Source: Deltaproteobacteria bacterium
GTDB lineage: Bacteria > Desulfobacterota > Desulfarculia > Adiutricales > Adiutricaceae
Reading direction: 5' to 3'
DNA length: 7,192 nt
Assembly: GCA_031278835.1 (NCBI GenBank)
Contig: JAITJP010000175.1
Location: 1-7,192 of the forward strand
The notes beneath the pieces were generated by a model, which searched no databases, was not told where the DNA came from, and was given only the letters and a program-made list of their open reading frames with translations. The position numbers and the translations under genes were made by a program. Below, one piece after another: positions 6,152 through 7,192 of the stretch (position 1 is the stretch's first letter; every line of letters starts with the position of its first letter).

Positions 6152-6769
6152 ATGAAACACTTTTTTCACATTTACATTCTCAAAATAATTTTCTTTCTGG
6201 CCCTGGGCGGCTTGGTGGTCATGCTCTTGTGGAACGCCGTTATCCCGGACATCTCCTCTCTAGGAAGCCTATCCTATTTGCAAGCCCTGGGCCTACTGAT
6301 CTTGTGCCGGCTATTTTTTGGTCATTTCTATGATCGTAATTACGCTTACAAACTCCATAACGCCTGGAATAAACTATCACCCCAAGAGCGCTCCAATCTT
6401 TTTTTTAACCGCCAAATGCCCCGGGGCGAGGCCGAGGCCCTTAGGAAAAAATTCTTTTGCGGCCCTGGTGACGACCATGACCAGGCCGACTTTCCTCGCT
6501 TCGTAAATGGCCAAGGCCCCCATGACCGCGGCCAGGGCCATGAAGGTGACCATGACCACCATAAAGATCATGATTATCACCACGACCACCACCACGACCA
6601 CCATGACCACCATGATGACCACCACGACCACCACAACCACCATGATGACCACCACGACCATGACCAGCTAAAAGGCCATCGCTGGGGCCAGACCAAGGCC
6701 GCCGATAATCCGGCCAGCGAAGCGGTCACGGACGATAAAACGGCTCCGGCCATGGGCCTCGAAAAATGA
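6152..6769 (+). CDS. Two-helix membrane protein with His/Asp-rich tail, putative metal sensor or sigma partner
   Basis: A 205-residue protein. Residues 12-32 (ending VVMLLWNAVIP) and about 42-60 (YLQALGLLILCRLFFGHF) form two membrane helices joined by a short loop. This pattern recalls, from memory, a conserved small membrane protein family (LLWNWLMP...WQALGLLLLSRILFGG) seen next to ECF sigma genes in several phyla. Next comes a basic/amphipathic stretch with LSPQERSNLFF (75-85), like the TPEER motif of that family. Residues 130-170 hold 23 His in 41 residues, mostly as HH-D units, an obvious divalent-metal-binding tract (Ni, Zn, Co or Cu cannot be told apart). The tail after 172 is low in hydrophobics. 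Basic residues flank the hairpin on both outer sides, suggesting that the N-terminus and tail are cytoplasmic. The stop overlaps the next start as ATGA, so it is translated with the sigma factor. Inference: it may hold or release the sigma factor depending on metal; metal storage is an alternative. Confidence 0.8.
   Translation: MKHFFHIYILKIIFFLALGGLVVMLLWNAVIPDISSLGSLSYLQALGLLILCRLFFGHFYDRNYAYKLHNAWNKLSPQERSNLFFNRQMPRGEAEALRKKFFCGPGDDHDQADFPRFVNGQGPHDRGQGHEGDHDHHKDHDYHHDHHHDHHDHHDDHHDHHNHHDDHHDHDQLKGHRWGQTKAADNPASEAVTDDKTAPAMGLEK
6611..6660 (+). repeat. Imperfect tandem repeat encoding His/Asp units
   Basis: A 30-nt unit (6611-6640, encoding HHDDHHDHHN-type decapeptides) is repeated from 6641, where the first 20 bases are identical. 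Around it, shorter GACCACCAY units recur from about 6553, so the His tract seems to have grown by slippage of short repeats. Confidence 0.7.
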
Positions 6770-7192
6770 TAAACCAAATGCTCAAAGAAGATTCAAGTGG
6801 CAAGCTCATCGAGGTCATAAAGTCTTGTCAGGCTAAGGTCAAGGCTTTTATCGCCAAGAAGGTGCCCCTTTCCGAAGTGGATGACATCTTCCAAGAGATA
6901 GTTTGCAACTTAATAAAGGCCGATAGTTTAAACGGTCCCATTGACCTGGCCGCGGCTTGGCTTTACAAGGCGGCCAAAAATGAGATTATTGACCGCTATC
7001 GCAAGAAACGGGAAACGCTTTTCTGGGATGGGGAGGACGGCGAACCGTCCATGGAAAACATGGAGATCTCGGCCATATTGCTTAACCAGCCCGAGTCCTC
7101 CGAAGACAGTTACTTAAGGCAGCTTTTTTGGGAAGAGTTTGAAAAAGCCATAAGTGAGCTGCCTTTCGATCAAAGAGAAATATTCGTTCAAA
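6766..7192 (+). CDS. ECF-type sigma-70 family RNA polymerase sigma factor (3' end outside window)
   Basis: The 142 visible residues show sigma region 2 and the beginning of region 4. VKAFIAKKVPLSEVDDIFQEIVCNLIKAD (about 25-53) matches regions 2.1-2.2, with the acidic D-D-x-x-Q-E core that contacts the RNA polymerase clamp. AWLYKAAKNEIIDRYRKKRE (about 64-83) matches regions 2.3-2.4, which open and read the -10 element. An acidic linker follows, then FEKAISELPFDQREIFV, the usual opening of region 4 (A-x-x-x-L-P-x-x-x-R-x-x-F). The helix-turn-helix for the -35 element is beyond the window. There is no sign of regions 1.1 or 3, so it is ECF class. ATG 6766 overlaps the upstream TGA as ATGA with only a weak binding site, implying translational coupling; ATG 6778 is a fallback start. 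The neighbouring two-helix His-rich protein is the best candidate regulator, but no recognisable zinc-finger anti-sigma domain is present. Confidence 0.9.
   Translation, partial: MINQMLKEDSSGKLIEVIKSCQAKVKAFIAKKVPLSEVDDIFQEIVCNLIKADSLNGPIDLAAAWLYKAAKNEIIDRYRKKRETLFWDGEDGEPSMENMEISAILLNQPESSEDSYLRQLFWEEFEKAISELPFDQREIFVQ

Noticed and set aside
6377..6661. Minus-strand frame made mostly of Val, Met and Ile
   Set aside because: Reverse reading of the His/Asp codon repeats (ATG/GTG/GTC), not a membrane protein.
6553..6661. CRISPR-like array
   Set aside because: The repeats are contiguous codon repeats within a strong ORF, with no spacers.

Overview
The window looks like bacterial chromosome: short gene spacings, SmpB, a tRNA-dihydrouridine synthase, and operon-style ATGA overlaps. 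A secreted GH31-type protein plus an ECF sigma factor paired with a two-helix membrane protein suggests a Gram-negative, perhaps a deltaproteobacterial (Desulfobacterota) lineage. That placement is a low-confidence guess from gene style, not from any marker comparison. The DNA is strikingly rich in the tetranucleotide GGCC, in coding and non-coding parts alike.

Layout. Positions 1-4910 hold genes on the minus strand only, read right to left: smpB (4910-4437), a NYN-domain protein (4268-3660), a secreted GH31-family protein split into two overlapping frames (3561-3202 and 3205-902), and a tRNA-dihydrouridine synthase that overlaps the end of the GH31 gene and leaves the window at position 1. 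A weak terminator-like dyad follows smpB. From 4911 to 6151 lies a 1.24-kb AT-rich stretch with no convincing gene; it holds hairpins, islands of GC-rich sequence and what may be gene relics. From 6152 the plus strand carries a two-gene operon: a small two-helix membrane protein with an extreme His/Asp tail, then, overlapping by ATGA, an ECF-type sigma-70 factor cut off by the window end.

How the genes work together. smpB (trans-translation), NYN (putative RNA processing) and Dus (tRNA modification) share an RNA theme, but nothing proves a common pathway. The GH31 protein sits between them as a probable exported protein whose sequence lacks the usual catalytic nucleophile aspartate, so it may be non-hydrolytic or decayed. 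The plus-strand pair looks like a metal-responsive signalling unit: a membrane protein able to bind many divalent metal ions, coupled in translation to the sigma factor it may control.

The most interesting points are the His/Asp-tailed membrane protein with its coupled sigma factor, the GH31 protein with lost catalytic residues and a split reading frame, and the GGCC excess.
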